IMG/VR virus record: IMGVR_UViG_3300027747_000922
Location: 1-43,700 of that record
DNA length: 43,700 nt
Direction: 5' to 3' (one strand)
DNA from: a virus
Shown here: positions 16,925 to 24,702 of the stretch, piece by piece
Position numbering within the stretch: the stretch's first letter is position 1
Layout of the letters: each line of letters starts with the position of its first letter
Notes under the pieces: generated by a model
The model's input: only the letters and a program-made list of their open reading frames with translations
What the model was told of the DNA's origin: nothing
The model's database searches: none
Translations under genes and position numbers: made by a program

Positions 16925-18295
16925 ATGAAAGTCAACAAAGTAACTCTTGGTATTGATCGCCAATATCCCTTGATAAGTGACAAAATTGCGGCCTTCCGCA
17001 ACAAAACTGTCCTAGACAAATCTTTCAATCGTAGTGCTTGTTGGGACAAAAACCAAGAATCACGTTATATTACTTCATTGATTACTGGTCAAGCACCATC
17101 TAAAATCATTGTTGCTAATATTGATGAATGCTTAAAACAAGCTCTTGAAGATACCCTTGACCATGAATATTTTAGCAATTTCTCTCAAATGGGATATGAC
17201 AAAATTGCTATTGATGGTAACAATCGTACACAAACAATTTTCAAATACCTGAATGGAGAAGTTGTCATTCAAAATGGACAATATGATTTACCAGATTTAC
17301 CTGTTGTAATTAATAACAACAATAACACATTCAAAACACATCCTAAGGCATTAAAAGATCACATTCGTAATAATGTAACTGTTACAATTTGTGAATATGT
17401 TATTGCTACAAGAGAAGATTTATCTCGTTTGTTTATTAATATTAATGATGGTTACACACTAAACGATCAAGAAATTCGTAATGCAATTCTTGTTCCTTTT
17501 GCTGAATATGTCCGTCAAATGTCTGAGAAACATGCAAACGCATTCAAATATATTTTTCGTAATGGTAATTTTCGTTTGAAACGTGATGAACAAATGGTCA
17601 ACTTATCAGTATGCTCTACTTATGGTCCTGCTCATGGCATTTCCAAAAAAGACAAATTCGAGGCATATGAAGATAACTCCACCGTTTGGACACATATTCT
17701 AAAAAAAGGTGGACAGAAAAATATTTCTGATGCACTTACGTTGATTGAAAAGTATGCTGACAAAGGATTCAAAGATACCTCAACTTTGACCAACTTTTTT
17801 ATGTTAATATGTCATATCAACAAAGAGAAAATTAAAATCTTAGATGAGAAAGCATTCTTCAAATGGTTTATGGCAACAGAAAACAAACGTGTTGCTAATG
17901 TTGACCGCAAAATTGTTACCTTGCAAAATGGTACTGAACTAAACTATAATGCAACAGGTTCTGCGGCTTCATCAATCTTTTTACCTGCTCGTTTTGAAAT
18001 CATCTTAGAAGATTTTGCAAAGATTCCAAAAGGTATCGTTACTGATGTTGATCCTGAGAGATTGTTTACACCAGTGCAGAGATATCAAGCGTGGGTAAAC
18101 CAAGGTGGTATTTGCCCACGTACAGGTAAAAGTATTTCGGAAGATGAAATCAATAACCACAATTTGTGGGCAGCTGATCACGTGATACCTTATTCAAAAG
18201 GTGGTAAAACTAACTTAGATAATTTAGAATTGGTTTGCCGCAAATACAACGAGTCTAAGGGCAATAGACCTGCAAAGAAATTAATTGCCGCATAA
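16925..18295 (+). CDS. DUF262-HNH nuclease (GmrSD-like)
   Basis: 456 residues from ATG 16925 with AAGGA upstream. The N-terminal DUF262/ParB-like NTPase fold is marked by D97-G-N-N-R101 (D-G-x-x-R is diagnostic) and F-I-N-I-N-x-G-x-x-L-N-x-x-E-x-R-N. The C-terminal HNH-type nuclease has C397, A-D418-H419-V-I-P, G-G-x-x-N-L-x-N-L and Y-N-x-x-K-G-N-R. The order is that of type IV (modification-dependent) restriction proteins such as GmrSD and BrxU, though those are longer. It has its own promoter and leader hairpin. Whether it cuts host DNA or competing phage DNA is not visible. Confidence 0.8.
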   Translation: MKVNKVTLGIDRQYPLISDKIAAFRNKTVLDKSFNRSACWDKNQESRYITSLITGQAPSKIIVANIDECLKQALEDTLDHEYFSNFSQMGYDKIAIDGNNRTQTIFKYLNGEVVIQNGQYDLPDLPVVINNNNNTFKTHPKALKDHIRNNVTVTICEYVIATREDLSRLFININDGYTLNDQEIRNAILVPFAEYVRQMSEKHANAFKYIFRNGNFRLKRDEQMVNLSVCSTYGPAHGISKKDKFEAYEDNSTVWTHILKKGGQKNISDALTLIEKYADKGFKDTSTLTNFFMLICHINKEKIKILDEKAFFKWFMATENKRVANVDRKIVTLQNGTELNYNATGSAASSIFLPARFEIILEDFAKIPKGIVTDVDPERLFTPVQRYQAWVNQGGICPRTGKSISEDEINNHNLWAADHVIPYSKGGKTNLDNLELVCRKYNESKGNRPAKKLIAA

Positions 18296-18299
18296 ACAC

Positions 18300-18328
18300 T
18301 TGACACTTCTGCAAGGGAGTGTTATACT
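18300..18328 (+). promoter_or_regulatory. sigma70-type promoter
   Basis: TTGACA (18300-18305), a 17-nt spacer and TATACT (18323-18328) immediately after the nuclease gene. AACACT (18295-18300) and AGTGTT (18318-18323) form a short inverted repeat bracketing the spacer. Confidence 0.8.
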
Positions 18329-18339
18329 TATATCTTATT

Positions 18340-18408
18340 ATGAAATTGCGGAGAAAGACTGCCTCTGTAATGTTTTTAAAATGCAGTCATATTTTATGGA
18401 GTTTTTGA
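18340..18408 (+). other. Possible 22-codon leader ORF
   Basis: An ATG at 18340 opens a 22-residue basic reading frame (M-K-L-R-R-K start) that ends TGA exactly one base before the ATG of the next gene at 18409. GACTGC and GCAGTC within it could pair. It may be a translated leader or chance; ribosome-site strength is poor. Confidence 0.25.
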
Positions 18409-18684
18409 ATGAAGTCAGCTAAACAAAAAGTGCTTGCATACCTTTCTAAAGAAGATGGTTACAACACACTAACCCCGAACAAAATGCAATCGCTTTATGG
18501 CATTGCAAATCCATCTGCAACTATTAATGAGTTGCGTAATGATGGTCACGCTATCTACTTGAATAGTCGCATCAACAGCAACGGTGATAAAATTTCTTTC
18601 TATCGTTTAGGTGCACCAACTAAGCGTGTAGTTGCTGCAGGTATCGCAGCACTTCGTGCTCAAGGCGAACGAGCATTTGCCTAA
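18409..18684 (+). CDS. Small winged-HTH-like protein
   Basis: 91 residues, basic. An N-terminal helix (A-K-Q-K-V-L-A-Y-L), then N-P-S-A-T-I-N-E-L-R-N-D-G-H-A-I-Y as a recognition helix and wing, then I-S-F-Y-R-L-G. The layout is a winged helix-turn-helix found in conserved small proteins of T4-like phages. Possible DNA-binding regulator; target unknown. It has its own promoter and is followed by a strong terminator, so it is a monocistronic unit. Confidence 0.65.
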   Translation: MKSAKQKVLAYLSKEDGYNTLTPNKMQSLYGIANPSATINELRNDGHAIYLNSRINSNGDKISFYRLGAPTKRVVAAGIAALRAQGERAFA

Positions 18685-18702
18685 AGTAGGTTGAAACTTA
18701 GT

Positions 18703-18743
18703 AGAGTGGAGACATATATACTTTGTGTCTCTACTCTTTTTTT
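18703..18743 (+). terminator. Rho-independent terminator
   Basis: 12-bp stem AGAGTGGAGACA / TGTCTCTACTCT with a single G-U pair and a loop containing TATATACTTTG, followed by seven Ts (18737-18743). Ends the small HTH gene unit. Confidence 0.85.
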
Positions 18744-18754
18744 ATGGATAAATT

Positions 18755-19570
18755 ATGCAAATACAAGTAAATATTGAAGAATTGAGAAAGAACAAACTGT
18801 TCGTGGCAACACCGATGTATGGTGGTATGTCACATGGACTGTATGTGAAATCTTGTCTTGATCTACAAACCGTAATGATGCGTTACGGCATTGAAGTAAA
18901 ATTCTCCTTCCTTTTTAACGAATCACTTATCACACGTGCCAGAAATTATTTGGTAGATGAGTTCCTTCGTACAGACTTCACACACATGTTGTTTATCGAT
19001 TCAGACATTCACTTTGATCCGAACGATATCGTAGCACTGATGGCACTTGATAAAGATGTTGTTGGTGGTCCTTACCCTAAGAAATCTATCAACTGGGGTA
19101 ACATTGCAGAAACTGCACGTAAGAATCCAGACTTGAATCCCAAAGAACTTGAGAATCTAGTTGGTGAATATGTGTTTAACGTTGTTAAAGGTACGCAACA
19201 GTTCCAAGTTTCAGAACCATTAGAAGTTATGGAAATTGGTACAGGTCATATGATGATCAAGCGTGAAGTTTTTGATAAGATGGCAATAGAATATCCTACC
19301 ATTCGTTACAAACCAGATCATGTTGGCCAAGCACACTTTGATGGCTCACGTTATATTCATGCTTACTTTGATACTGTAATTGACACCAAAGAGTCTATTG
19401 TTGGTGGTGGTTCAGAACGTTATCTATCAGAAGATTATATGTTCTGTCAAATGTGGCGTAAGATGGGTGGCCAAATCTTCTTGTGTCCTTGGATGAAAAC
19501 ACAACACATTGGTACCTATGCATTCACTGGTAACATGCCAGCGGTTGCTCAGTATACTGGTAAGTTGTAA
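18755..19570 (+). CDS. GT-A fold glycosyltransferase
   Basis: 271 residues. An N-terminal Rossmann-like strand L-F-V-A-T-P-M-Y-G-G, R-A-R-N-Y-L-V-D-E-F, then F-I-D82-S-D84-I-H-F as the DxD metal/nucleotide-sugar site; G-T-G-H-M-M-I-K-R and S-E-D-Y-x-F-C lie further on. The pattern is that of a GT2-like family common in phages of aquatic bacteria. Donor and acceptor unknown; DNA-base, virion or cell-surface glycosylation are all open. The stop overlaps the next ATG as TAATG. Confidence 0.7.
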   Translation: MQIQVNIEELRKNKLFVATPMYGGMSHGLYVKSCLDLQTVMMRYGIEVKFSFLFNESLITRARNYLVDEFLRTDFTHMLFIDSDIHFDPNDIVALMALDKDVVGGPYPKKSINWGNIAETARKNPDLNPKELENLVGEYVFNVVKGTQQFQVSEPLEVMEIGTGHMMIKREVFDKMAIEYPTIRYKPDHVGQAHFDGSRYIHAYFDTVIDTKESIVGGGSERYLSEDYMFCQMWRKMGGQIFLCPWMKTQHIGTYAFTGNMPAVAQYTGKL

Positions 19571-19911
19571 TGGATAAGGATGCTATCAAGGCATCCCAAA
19601 CAGCAACAACTGGTGGTCGTAAATTTGATGGTGGTAAAATTCGTTATGGTCTTTTACCACCATTAGCACTTAAAGCGACCGCAGATGTTCTGACATTCGG
19701 TGCTGAGAAATATGAACCAAACAATTGGAAACATGTTCCAGATTCACTTAACCGATACTTTGATGCAACACAACGACACATGTGGGCATACCAAGAAGGT
19801 GAAGCAATTGATCCTGAATCTGGTAAACATCATCTAGCACATGCAATTTGCTGCTTGATGTTTTTGTATGAACATGATATACTATATTCTGCAAGTGAAA
19901 AACAAACTTAA
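19570..19911 (+). CDS. dATP/dGTP diphosphohydrolase-like (DUF5664)
   Basis: 113 residues. Motifs K-F-D-G-G-K-x-R-Y, F-G-A-E-K-Y-x-x-x-N-W, H-M-W-A-Y-x-E-G-E and H-H-L-A-H-A-I-C-C-L-M-F-L form an all-alpha metal-binding NTP pyrophosphatase core of the DUF5664 family. Some members hydrolyse dATP or dGTP. This would trim nucleotide pools ahead of replication and fits the adjacent clamp gene. No PurZ or base-modification gene is visible nearby, so a Z-genome role is not supported. Confidence 0.7.
   Translation: MDKDAIKASQTATTGGRKFDGGKIRYGLLPPLALKATADVLTFGAEKYEPNNWKHVPDSLNRYFDATQRHMWAYQEGEAIDPESGKHHLAHAICCLMFLYEHDILYSASEKQT
19855..19883 (+). promoter_or_regulatory. sigma70-type promoter for gp45
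   Basis: TTGATG (19855-19860), a 17-nt spacer and TATACT (19878-19883) inside the end of the preceding gene. TATGGAGT and ATG 19926 follow. The -35 is weak (4/6) and the -10 good. Confidence 0.55.
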
Positions 19912-19925
19912 TTATGGAGTAACTG

Positions 19926-20606
19926 ATGAAATTATCAAACAACACATTGGGTGTATTGAAGAACTTCGCTTCAATCAACCAAGGTATGCTTTTCAAAAAA
20001 GGTAAGACTATTCGTACAGTCTCACCTCACAAAAATGTTATGGCAGAAGCAACAATCTCTGAAGAAATTCCAACAGAGTTTGGCGTCTATGACTTGAACA
20101 ACTTTCTTTCTATTCTAACTCTTCACAAAGAAGAACCAACAATTGACTTTGAAGATAACAGTGTTCTTATCTCTGGTCTAAAAGGTCGTAGTAAAATCAA
20201 GTATCGCTTCTGTGCTGCGAATATGATTGTTACACCACCAGAAAAACCATTGGCAATGCCTGACCCAGAAATTTCTTTTGAACTTTCAGCAGAAGATTTT
20301 GATTGGATCATGAGAACTGCAAATGTATTATCATCACCTCAAATTGCTGTTGAGTCTGACGGAGAAAAGATATTCATTACAACATTTGATTCTACAAATG
20401 ATGCTGCACACACAGAATCATTAGAGATCAGTAAAGGTAATGGAAACAAATATCGTATGATATTTAAAACAGAAAATCTGAAATTAATTTCTGGTGGTTA
20501 TATGGTTAAAATATCTTCCAAGAATGTTTCTCATTTTAAACATGCAACATCCGATGTTCAGTATTGGATTGCAAATGAAACTGGTTCAACTTTCACAAAG
20601 GCTTAA
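19926..20606 (+). CDS. gp45: Sliding clamp gp45
   Basis: 226 residues (T4 228). Trimeric processivity clamp for gp43, and also the mobile enhancer of late transcription. The sequence opens M-K-L-S and continues with the two-domain clamp pattern (F-x-V-Y-D-L-N-N-F-L, then F-E-L-S-A-E-D-F-D). It precedes clamp-loader genes in the usual T4-like order, with one short extra ORF between. Confidence 0.88.
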   Translation: MKLSNNTLGVLKNFASINQGMLFKKGKTIRTVSPHKNVMAEATISEEIPTEFGVYDLNNFLSILTLHKEEPTIDFEDNSVLISGLKGRSKIKYRFCAANMIVTPPEKPLAMPDPEISFELSAEDFDWIMRTANVLSSPQIAVESDGEKIFITTFDSTNDAAHTESLEISKGNGNKYRMIFKTENLKLISGGYMVKISSKNVSHFKHATSDVQYWIANETGSTFTKA

Positions 20607-20608
20607 TC

Positions 20609-20824
20609 ATGGCAATGAAAATGTTTACAAATGCATCACCATCTTTTGATGGTGAATCCATTGCTATCAATTCGGATATTGTGGCATCAGTATTTGAATT
20701 GATTCAACCCGATGCAGATGCTAAACTACAAATGCGTACAGTTATTTTTGGTGTCAATGGTACTGATTGGCACGTGAAAGAACCATACCTTGAAGTAGTT
20801 GCAACATTGAACCAAAAAGACTGA
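20609..20824 (+). CDS. Small hypothetical protein, 71 aa
   Basis: 71 residues beginning two bases after gp45, so surely cotranscribed. Beta-rich, acidic (M-F-T-N-A-S-P-S-F-D-G-E, W-H-V-K-E-P-Y-L-E-V-V). No motif. Location between clamp and clamp loader suggests a replication or transcription accessory role. No family recognised. Confidence 0.6.
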   Translation: MAMKMFTNASPSFDGESIAINSDIVASVFELIQPDADAKLQMRTVIFGVNGTDWHVKEPYLEVVATLNQKD

Positions 20825-20861
20825 TTGTTATTTTATATTATGATTTATGTGAAAGGTTTTC

Positions 20862-21794
20862 ATGGAACATCTTCTATGGACAGAACGTTACAGACCTCAG
20901 ACAGTGGAAGATTGTATTCTGCCAGAACGATTGAAAGTACCATTTCAGGAGTACGTCAATCAAAAGCAGATACCAAATCTTCTACTGACTGGTGGAGCGG
21001 GTGTAGGCAAGACCACGATAGCCAAGGCGATGTGCAACGAAATCGGTTGCGATTACATGGTGATCAATGGTTCTGATGAATCAGGTATTGATGTATTCCG
21101 TAACAAGATAAAAAACTATGCATCATCAATGTCATTGGCTGGTGGCCGTAAGGTCATCATCATTGATGAAGCAGACTATCTAAATCCAAACTCAACACAA
21201 CCAGCACTTCGTAATGCGATTGAAGAGTTTGCAGGCAACTGTTCATTCATATTCACTTGTAACTTCAAAAACCGTATCATTGATCCACTACATTCACGAT
21301 GTGCAGTGATTGATTTTGGTATGAAGAATGGTGAGAAACAAAAGATGGCAGGATCATTCTTTAAGCGTATTCAATCCATACTTGAATCTGAAAAAGTTGA
21401 ATATGATGCGAAAGTAATTGCTGAACTTGTTAAGAAATATTTTCCAGATTTTCGTCGTGTCATTAATGAACTACAACGATACTCTCAACTTGGTAAGATT
21501 GATGTAGGTATTCTTGCACAGATTGGTGATATATCCATTACACAGATTGTAAAGTTTATGAAAGACAAAGACTTTACTGCTGTTCGTAAATGGGTTGCAA
21601 CAACTGAAATTGATCCTGCAACTTTCTATCGTAAATTATATGATAGTCTATACGATATACTAAAACCTGCCAGTATTCCTGGTGTCGTTATAGTTCTTGC
21701 AGACTATCAATATAAACAGGCATTCGTTGCTGACCAAGAAATCAATTTGGTTGCTTGTTTGACCGAAATTATGGCAAATGGTGAATTTGTATGA
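20862..21794 (+). CDS. gp44: Clamp loader large subunit gp44
   Basis: 310 residues (T4 319). AAA+ with Walker A G44-G-A-G-V-G-K-T51, Walker B I-I-I-D102-E-A-D105 and the arginine-finger motif S145-R-C147, as in T4 gp44 and bacterial DnaX-type loaders. Four copies with one gp62 open the gp45 clamp. ATG 20862 has AAAGG upstream. It overlaps the following nuclease-like gene by ATGA. Confidence 0.93.
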   Translation: MEHLLWTERYRPQTVEDCILPERLKVPFQEYVNQKQIPNLLLTGGAGVGKTTIAKAMCNEIGCDYMVINGSDESGIDVFRNKIKNYASSMSLAGGRKVIIIDEADYLNPNSTQPALRNAIEEFAGNCSFIFTCNFKNRIIDPLHSRCAVIDFGMKNGEKQKMAGSFFKRIQSILESEKVEYDAKVIAELVKKYFPDFRRVINELQRYSQLGKIDVGILAQIGDISITQIVKFMKDKDFTAVRKWVATTEIDPATFYRKLYDSLYDILKPASIPGVVIVLADYQYKQAFVADQEINLVACLTEIMANGEFV

Positions 21795-22417
21795 TAAATC
21801 TTTTGCAATGTAGTTCGGAAAGAGTTCCAACCTTATTTGAATACGATCATGATTTTGTAACTCAATATTTAATAGACAATGTTAATTGGAATTTGGTATT
21901 TTCAGTTATGATTTCATTAAAAAGAAAATATAATACTGGAGCTGAAACATTTATTAAAGCGGATATTGTTGGTGAAGCAATCGAACAGGCTTCGAATAAT
22001 AAATTGAAGTATGTTAATGAAGTTGGTTGCGATTTTTATATACCAGAGTTAGATGTCAAAGTAGAAATGAAATCTTCTAATTCAAATATATTTCCAGAAA
22101 CAGGTAAAAGATTTACTACAACGATGAAGTTGAAAAATTTTCGTAGTTTAAAAGTAATAGATATTTCCAAAATAAAAAAAACATTTGACTATTTGTTGAT
22201 GGTTGAACCTCTAAGATGTGGTATTGTTTCTTATGAAAAAATTGTACCATACTTTCAATTATATTCTGACGGTATAGGTACAGTAGTTGATGTAGATGAC
22301 ATACAATTTATAAAGGAAGTATACTCTGTGAAAACAACCGACATTCTTTTGTTTGATAGATATGAACAGATGAAAAAACAGATTATACAAGATGTAAAGG
22401 ATAATTTGTATGAGTAA
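21791..22417 (+). CDS. PD-(D/E)XK nuclease-like protein
   Basis: 208 residues. Candidate active site: E63, G-C-D81-F-Y-I-P followed by V-E92-M-K94 (D-x10-E-x-K), the order of type II restriction enzymes. It lies between gp44 and gp62, which are normally neighbours. It overlaps both (ATGA, then 8 nt) and is much more AT-rich: sampled 60-base rows hold 12-18 G/C (21841, 21901, 22021, 22141), versus 27 in gp44 at 21121. I infer an inserted homing- or restriction-type gene. Other options are an orphan restriction enzyme paired with the methyltransferase at 29826, or a host-DNA nuclease. Confidence 0.55.
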   Translation: MINLLQCSSERVPTLFEYDHDFVTQYLIDNVNWNLVFSVMISLKRKYNTGAETFIKADIVGEAIEQASNNKLKYVNEVGCDFYIPELDVKVEMKSSNSNIFPETGKRFTTTMKLKNFRSLKVIDISKIKKTFDYLLMVEPLRCGIVSYEKIVPYFQLYSDGIGTVVDVDDIQFIKEVYSVKTTDILLFDRYEQMKKQIIQDVKDNLYE

Positions 22418-22796
22418 TCCATTTGATTACGTCAACCAGATTCTTCAAGGTAAGAAACAACTAATTGTAGATGAAATAACCGAGAAAGATTATGTACCTT
22501 TCTTGGTCAACCGGTCTCTTTCCTACCAGAAGGATTGTGTTCTATTTGCAAACGAGATGAACCAACGTCACCATTTAGACAAAAAGATGCAGAATGACTT
22601 TTTACTAAATACTGTAAGGTCTATGAAAAGACCATTTGCGAAGTGGGCAAAGTCGGAAAAAGATGATGATATAGCATGTGTCAAAATGGTCTACGGACTC
22701 TCCGACAGCAAGGCACGTGATGCCCTGCGTCTACTAACCAAAGAGCAAATCCAACAACTAAAAAAAGAAACCTTAACAGGTGGGTTAGGAAAATGA
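22410..22796 (+). CDS. gp62: Clamp loader small subunit gp62
   Basis: 128 residues, shorter than T4 gp62 (187) but near the size in cyanophage-type relatives. N-P-F-D-Y-V-N-x-I-L, Y-V-P-F-L-V-N-R-S-L-S and W-A-K are the conserved segments of the small, ATPase-less loader subunit. Position before regA agrees. Confidence 0.85.
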   Translation: MSNPFDYVNQILQGKKQLIVDEITEKDYVPFLVNRSLSYQKDCVLFANEMNQRHHLDKKMQNDFLLNTVRSMKRPFAKWAKSEKDDDIACVKMVYGLSDSKARDALRLLTKEQIQQLKKETLTGGLGK

Positions 22797-22797
22797 C

Positions 22798-23202
22798 ATG
22801 GTTGATATATCTAAATTTGTTGAGGTCACCTTAGTAGAACAGGATGACTTCCTGAAAGTTCGTGAGACACTAACGAGAATTGGTGTGTCCTCACGAAAAG
22901 AAAAGGTATTGTATCAATCTTGCCACATATTGCATAAGCAAGGTAAGTATTACATTACACATTTCAAAGAACTGTTTGCATTAGATGGTAAGTTGTCTAC
23001 GATTACTGAAAATGATATACAAAGACGCAACGCTATTGCCAATTTATTAGAAGAGTGGGGGTTGCTAAAGATTGTTGACTATGATATTATAGAACATAAT
23101 ATGGCACCAATACATCAGATCAAGATCATTGCTTTCAAAGAGAAAGATGAGTGGGAACTGATCGCTAAATATAACATAGGTAAAAAGAAGTCTGATTACT
23201 AA
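22798..23202 (+). CDS. regA: RegA translational repressor
   Basis: 134 residues (T4 122). Strong match to RegA: D-F-L-K-V-R-E-T-L-T-R-I-G, K-V-L-Y-Q-S-C-H-I-L, K-Q-G-K-Y-Y-I-x-H-F-K-E, L-L-E-E-W-G-L. RegA binds ribosome sites of early mRNAs, including those of gp44 and gp45, and stops their translation. The order 44-62-regA-43 is the T4 one, with insertions. Confidence 0.93.
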   Translation: MVDISKFVEVTLVEQDDFLKVRETLTRIGVSSRKEKVLYQSCHILHKQGKYYITHFKELFALDGKLSTITENDIQRRNAIANLLEEWGLLKIVDYDIIEHNMAPIHQIKIIAFKEKDEWELIAKYNIGKKKSDY

Positions 23203-23216
23203 TATGGTGAATCATC

Positions 23217-23399
23217 ATGCACAAAGCGAAAAACAATTTGGTCAAACTTGTAAATAAGTATACCAAAGAAGAAGTATTTACTAGAGATTACGATGATGTG
23301 ATTAGAGAAGGCGCCAATGAATTCGTTCGGGTCTTTACTCAATCAAATCCTCAAAGAACTTATCTTGTCAATCGCACAGCATTTGAGATTGACAAGTAA
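23217..23399 (+). CDS. Small hypothetical protein, 60 aa
   Basis: 60 residues, basic N-terminus then mixed, with E-E-V-F-T-R-D-Y-D-D-V-I-R-E-G and F-V-R-V-F. Looks like a small phage accessory protein. It is closed by a UUCG hairpin. The ribosome site is weak. Function not recognised. Confidence 0.55.
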   Translation: MHKAKNNLVKLVNKYTKEEVFTRDYDDVIREGANEFVRVFTQSNPQRTYLVNRTAFEIDK

Positions 23400-23401
23400 G
23401 T

Positions 23402-23422
23402 CGTGATGCCTTCGGGGTCACG
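23402..23422 (+). terminator. UUCG hairpin
   Basis: CGTGATGCC - TTCG - GGGTCACG with one G bulge and one wobble pair, capped by the stable C(UUCG)G tetraloop and followed by TATTTTA. Lies right after the 60-aa ORF, as in T4-type terminators. Confidence 0.7.
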
Positions 23423-23452
23423 TATTTTAACTTGCTTAATAAGGAGAAAACT

Positions 23453-23929
23453 ATGACTATTACTGGTCGATTTGGTCCAACTATTTTACATCAAACATTG
23501 GGCTTTGAAAACTTCATTCGTGATGTAGAAGCAATTCTAAATGACACTAAACCCGTAAGTAATTTTCCACCACATAATATCATCAAAGCAGATGAGAATA
23601 AGTATGTGGTAGAACTTGCAGTTGCAGGTTTTGCAAAAGATGAAATTGATATTCAAGTACAAGAAGGTAACTTGACTATCAGAGGTGAGAAGAAAGAAGG
23701 TACACCAGATATTCAATATCTACATCGTGGTATTGGTAATCGTTCTTTCACTAAAGTAATCACAATCGCAGACACCATTGAAGTGAAAGGTGCTGAATTC
23801 AAAGATGGTATTCTACGTATTGGACTTGAGAACATCATTCCAGAACACAAGAAACCACGCAAGATTGAAATTGGTAATGATTTAAAAGAGTTTAAGCCAC
23901 AACTTCTCCAAGAAAAAGAAGCGGCATAA
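23453..23929 (+). CDS. Small heat-shock protein Hsp20
   Basis: 158 residues from ATG 23453 (AAGGAG at 23441), rather than an upstream TTG. Alpha-crystallin domain about 45-140: K-Y-V-V-E-L-A-V-A-G-F-A-K-D-E-I-D-I, then N-L-T-I-R-G-E-K, R-G-I-G-N-R-S-F-T-K and G-I-L-R-I-G-L-E. An ATP-independent holdase common in aquatic T4-like phages, probably protecting proteins during infection or scaffolding assembly. Confidence 0.9.
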   Translation: MTITGRFGPTILHQTLGFENFIRDVEAILNDTKPVSNFPPHNIIKADENKYVVELAVAGFAKDEIDIQVQEGNLTIRGEKKEGTPDIQYLHRGIGNRSFTKVITIADTIEVKGAEFKDGILRIGLENIIPEHKKPRKIEIGNDLKEFKPQLLQEKEAA

Positions 23930-23931
23930 AC

Positions 23932-23952
23932 AGTGGGGCTTTATGCCCCACT
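23932..23952 (+). terminator. Hairpin after Hsp20
   Basis: Perfect 8-bp stem AGTGGGGC / GCCCCACT with loop TTTAT, followed by TATTG. It starts two bases after the stop. A competing stem GGCATAAA (from 23923) / TTTATGCC uses the same bases, so two exclusive folds are possible. The U-tract is short. Confidence 0.6.
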
Positions 23953-23968
23953 TATTGAAAGGTATATA

Positions 23969-24535
23969 ATGGATAGAAATATAGAATCATATCTAAAAGT
24001 TTATCAGGTACTATCTGAAGAAGATTGTATCAAGACAGTCAATGCTCTGGAAGAAAAAGAGAAAGAATTTCAAACGCATCAATTCTACAATGCATCTAAT
24101 AATACACATCATTCCTATGAACATGAACTTTCAGTAGCATATTCTCAAATTGAAACTAAAGATTTAATCATGAAAGAGATGTGGAATACTTTAAAAAAGT
24201 ATTTGGCTGACTTAGATATGAAAGGTTGGTTTGTAAGTTGGAATGGATATTCTGAAGTACGTTTCAATCGTTATCGTACTGATACACAAATGAAACTTCA
24301 TTGCGATCATATTCATTCCATGTTTGATGGACAACGCAAAGGTATTCCAACACTCTCAATCTTAGGTTCTTTGAACAATGATTATGAAGGTGGCGAACTT
24401 GTATTTTGGGATGATACAACTGTTGAATTAAAAGCAGGTGAGATTATGATTTTTCCTTCTAATTTTTTATATCCACATGAGGTCAAACTGGTAACAGAAG
24501 GTACCAGATACTCATATGTTTCTTGGGCATGGTAA
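23969..24535 (+). CDS. 2OG-Fe(II) oxygenase (PKHD-type)
   Basis: 188 residues from ATG 23969. Iron ligands H111 and D113 (L-H-C-D-H) and H170 (Y-P-H-E-V); R180 for 2-oxoglutarate; N-D-Y-E-G-G-E-L-V-F-W (137-147) is the classical strand of prolyl-hydroxylase-like dioxygenases. Substrate unknown. The upstream site ATTGAAAGGTATATAATG is identical over 18 bases to that of the dehydratase at 4850. The stop overlaps the next ATG (TAATG). Confidence 0.85.
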   Translation: MDRNIESYLKVYQVLSEEDCIKTVNALEEKEKEFQTHQFYNASNNTHHSYEHELSVAYSQIETKDLIMKEMWNTLKKYLADLDMKGWFVSWNGYSEVRFNRYRTDTQMKLHCDHIHSMFDGQRKGIPTLSILGSLNNDYEGGELVFWDDTTVELKAGEIMIFPSNFLYPHEVKLVTEGTRYSYVSWAW

Positions 24536-24702
24536 TGAAACCTAATTCAAACTTTAAAATGACAAAACCATTAAAGGTCCTGTTGGCCAACATGGAACCT
24601 GAATACAAAAAAATCTATCGTGATGCTATGATATCAGCAATCATTGCACCAAAGGTTGATTTCAAAAAGAAGAAAAAAGAGAATGCGGCAGAAGAATCTT
24701 AA
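24535..24702 (+). CDS. Small basic conserved protein, 55 aa
   Basis: A 55-residue ORF overlapping the oxygenase stop by TAATG. N-F-K-M-T-K-P-L-K-V-L-L-A, then Y-R-D-A-M-I and a Lys-rich tail. Small proteins starting with this N-F-K-M pattern are widespread in aquatic T4-like phages, with no known function. Basic, possibly nucleic-acid binding (inference). Confidence 0.65.
   Translation: MKPNSNFKMTKPLKVLLANMEPEYKKIYRDAMISAIIAPKVDFKKKKKENAAEES

Noticed and set aside
19570-19911. Z-genome (2-aminoadenine) system suggested by the dATP/dGTP hydrolase
   Set aside because: No PurZ-like gene in the window and the polymerase is an ordinary family B enzyme; a pool-trimming role is enough.
20825-21076. 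83-aa ORF across the start of gp44
   Set aside because: Overlaps the gp44 Walker A region in another frame; gp44 has its own site and clear motifs.
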